Source of the DNA: Gammaproteobacteria bacterium
GTDB taxonomy: Bacteria; Pseudomonadota; Gammaproteobacteria; Steroidobacterales; Rariloculaceae
DNA length: 64,000 nucleotides
Direction: 5' to 3'
Assembly: GCA_022825505.1 (NCBI GenBank)
Contig: JAJDWR010000067.1
Coordinates: 238,285 to 302,284 of the forward strand
Both the position numbers and the translations under genes were made by a program. The notes under the pieces were generated by a model. That model did no database searches and was not told where the DNA came from. It saw only the letters and a program-made list of their open reading frames with translations. Positions 62,637 to 64,000 of this stretch are shown piece after piece (the stretch's first letter is position 1; every line of letters begins with the position of its first letter).

Positions 62637-62812
62637 CCATTCGATTGAGCGTATTTTGAGAACGAAATGTTCATAATATGACGTATTATCGTTCGATTTT
62701 CGGTCAATTATACTTAAATAAGATACATACGCCTTCACACTTGGATCAAGCTGGTGGGGGAGGGTGTAACGCGGCCGGTGATGCGCGGAATTGCCGCTGA
62801 GGGGGGGCACAC
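62637..62812 (+). repeat. Regulatory repeat, copy C (leader of bicupin gene)
   Basis: Aligns ungapped with copy B for 150 bases (about 107 identical by eye). Motif pair on the minus strand: GTTCTCAAAATACGCTCAAT (62663-62644) and CGATAATAC (62691-62683), 19 bases apart. Downstream conserved blocks CGGTCAATTATACTT, CGCCTTCACACTTGGATCAA, GGTGGGG and GGCCGGTGATG. It runs up to the ATG at 62813. Confidence 0.88.
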
Positions 62813-63808
62813 ATGGCAGATCGAAATCTTATTCGCGCAAGTCTGATTTGCGTAATCGGTTCACTCGGCGCAGGGTCGGCGCTTGCGCAGGAAGCATCGG
62901 ACAGGCACGTCTTTCGCAACCTGGGATCGTCCGAGCGTCTCGTGCGCGGGCTGGAGTCCATGGAGTTCCTGCTGACGGCGGAAGACACCGAAGGCCGTTA
63001 CAGCATCGTCGACTGGGTGTTTCAGCCGGAGCTCGAACCCCCGGCGCACGTGCATCGTTCACACAGCGAGGTTTTCTACTTCGTGTCCGGGCGGATGGAG
63101 TGGACAGTGAATGGCGAGACGCAGGTGATGGAGGCGGGCGACCTGGTGTATATCCCGCCGAACACGCATCACGTGGGGCAGCCCGTGGGTGGCGAGGAGG
63201 TCCACGCGATACTCATCTATGAGCCCGCGGGATTCGAGTGGGGAGCGATCGAATCGGTCGCCCTGACGGACGAGCAACGCAGCGACCCGGCGTTCATGAG
63301 CGACTTCTTTGCCCGCACCGATATCGACTTCCAGAGCGAGGGCTCCGATTCGGGCGCACGGCACGTCTTCCACAAGAACGCGTCGGCCGAGGCCTACACG
63401 CGCGGTCCCATGACTTCCAGGTTCATGCTCACCGCCAACCAGAGCGAAGGGCGGTTCAGCATCGTGGATGAGGTTTTCGCGGCGAGAGGGCAGGAGTCCA
63501 TTCCCCCGAATGCCGGCCACATCCACAACTTCCACAGCGAGGTCTTCTACGTGGTCTCCGGCACCATGGAATGGCGGGTCGACGGCGATATCCAGCAGAT
63601 CCATCCGGGCGGGCTGGTGTACATTCCGCCGGGCTCGCATCATGCATTCAGAGTCGCCGGCGACGAGGATGTTCACGCGATCATGTTGTACGAGCCGGCC
63701 GGCTACGAGCTGAACTACTTCCGCAGACAGGCCATGTCGGAGGAGGAGCGCGAAGATCCGGAAGTTATGGCGGATTTTTTCCGGCATGCGGATATCAGTT
63801 TTCCATAA
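62813..63808 (+). CDS. Exported bicupin with internal duplication
   Basis: 331-residue protein. Signal peptide SLICVIGSLGAGSALAQ is almost that of the TonB receptor at 49152. Two cupin halves repeat each other: RHVFRNLGSSERL with HVHRSHSEVFYFVSGRMEW and GDLVYIPPNTHHVG; then RHVFHKNASAEAY with HIHNFHSEVFYVVSGTMEW and GGLVYIPPGSHHAF. Each half keeps the metal His/Glu set. Each ends in an acidic helix with FF (DPAFMSDFFAR, DPEVMADFFRH). Enzymatic or binding role unknown. Confidence 0.88.
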   Translation: MADRNLIRASLICVIGSLGAGSALAQEASDRHVFRNLGSSERLVRGLESMEFLLTAEDTEGRYSIVDWVFQPELEPPAHVHRSHSEVFYFVSGRMEWTVNGETQVMEAGDLVYIPPNTHHVGQPVGGEEVHAILIYEPAGFEWGAIESVALTDEQRSDPAFMSDFFARTDIDFQSEGSDSGARHVFHKNASAEAYTRGPMTSRFMLTANQSEGRFSIVDEVFAARGQESIPPNAGHIHNFHSEVFYVVSGTMEWRVDGDIQQIHPGGLVYIPPGSHHAFRVAGDEDVHAIMLYEPAGYELNYFRRQAMSEEEREDPEVMADFFRHADISFP

Positions 63809-64000
63809 GATCGCCAGAATCTCCGCCATTCATGGAGCATATGACACACAATCAGGAATAATCATTAGTGTCCGGAATATTTTTCGAATAAATTCAATTG
63901 CTTAGGGGATGCGGTCGTGTCCATTTTGGTTTCGCATTCAGTAAGCAATTGATTTAATGGGGTTTTCTCGAAAAGGGTCAGGCTCAGAATCTGTAGGATT
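63809..64000. other. Non-coding end of window
   Basis: About 190 A+T-richer bases after the bicupin. No terminator hairpin, ribosome site or family-bearing reading frame is recognised. Confidence 0.5.

Noticed and set aside
1..64000. CRISPR array, tRNA or rRNA genes, prophage
   Set aside because: No regularly spaced direct repeats, cloverleaf-like CCA-end sequences, rRNA segments or phage structural genes were seen.

Overview
The window is GC-rich (clearly above 55% by eye) with dense, short-spaced genes. Its content is TonB-dependent receptors, TRAP and TTT transporters, a PQQ dehydrogenase with a cytochrome c tail, secreted sulfatase, amidohydrolase and MBL enzymes, and several Gfo/Idh/MocA oxidoreductases. 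This suggests a heterotrophic Gram-negative Pseudomonadota, plausibly a marine or host-associated gammaproteobacterium living on organic acids, esters, sulfate esters and aromatic compounds. That placement is inference: no rRNA, tRNA or housekeeping marker gene is visible.

Layout. 1-13.3 kb: a carboxylate-type MFS permease (cut by the window edge) and a run of exported enzymes (PQQ dehydrogenase, amidohydrolase, arylsulfotransferase-like protein, MBL hydrolase, DUF6152 protein, large alpha/beta hydrolase, FGly-type sulfatase). 13.4-20.6 kb: a TVP38-type membrane protein, a putative LVIVD-propeller lipoprotein, a carboxymuconolactone-decarboxylase-like protein and a TRAP transporter whose genes enclose a Gfo/Idh/MocA oxidoreductase. 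20.7-23.8 kb: a BsuBI/PstI-type restriction-modification operon headed by a ribbon-helix-helix protein. 24.1-28.7 kb: a bacteriocin-type secretion operon with a C39-peptidase ABC exporter, an HlyD-type adaptor and two double-glycine precursor peptides, one of only 53 residues. 29.0-33.2 kb: a second Gfo/Idh/MocA oxidoreductase joined to a tripartite tricarboxylate (TTT) transporter. 33.3-37.2 kb: MFS permease, Cys/Met-type PLP enzyme, ParDE toxin-antitoxin, a decayed second copy of the PLP gene, and a MarR regulator.

37.3-42.1 kb looks like a mobile island. It holds the 3' half of a group II intron, a TonB-dependent receptor and a ricin-like lectin of visibly higher A+T, and a broken transposase. 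42.1-46.6 kb is a translationally coupled operon (DUF885 peptidase-like, class IV aminotransferase, sulfotransferase-like) followed by a D-2-hydroxyacid dehydrogenase. 46.9-47.7 kb is a DUF2384/RES toxin-antitoxin pair. 47.9-59.2 kb is a LysR regulator and a co-directional catabolic block: TonB receptor, two GSTs, SDR, aldehyde dehydrogenase, MBL hydrolase, alkylsulfatase-like MBL and MFS permease. 59.2-63.8 kb carries a PEP-synthase-like protein, a divergent M24 protein and two cupin proteins.

The most unusual structure is a regulatory module repeated four times (about 41.66, 47.89, 48.98 and 62.64 kb). Each copy has a TGATAATAT-like block, exactly 19 bases, then a GTTCYMARAAYACGYTCAAT-like block. 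Three copies lie in similar roughly 130-175 bp leaders upstream of unrelated exported proteins (lectin, TonB receptor, bicupin). The fourth runs into the start codon of the LysR gene. The two longest leaders are alike through the start codon and the signal-peptide codons, which suggests a copied promoter-plus-export-signal cassette and a small LysR regulon.
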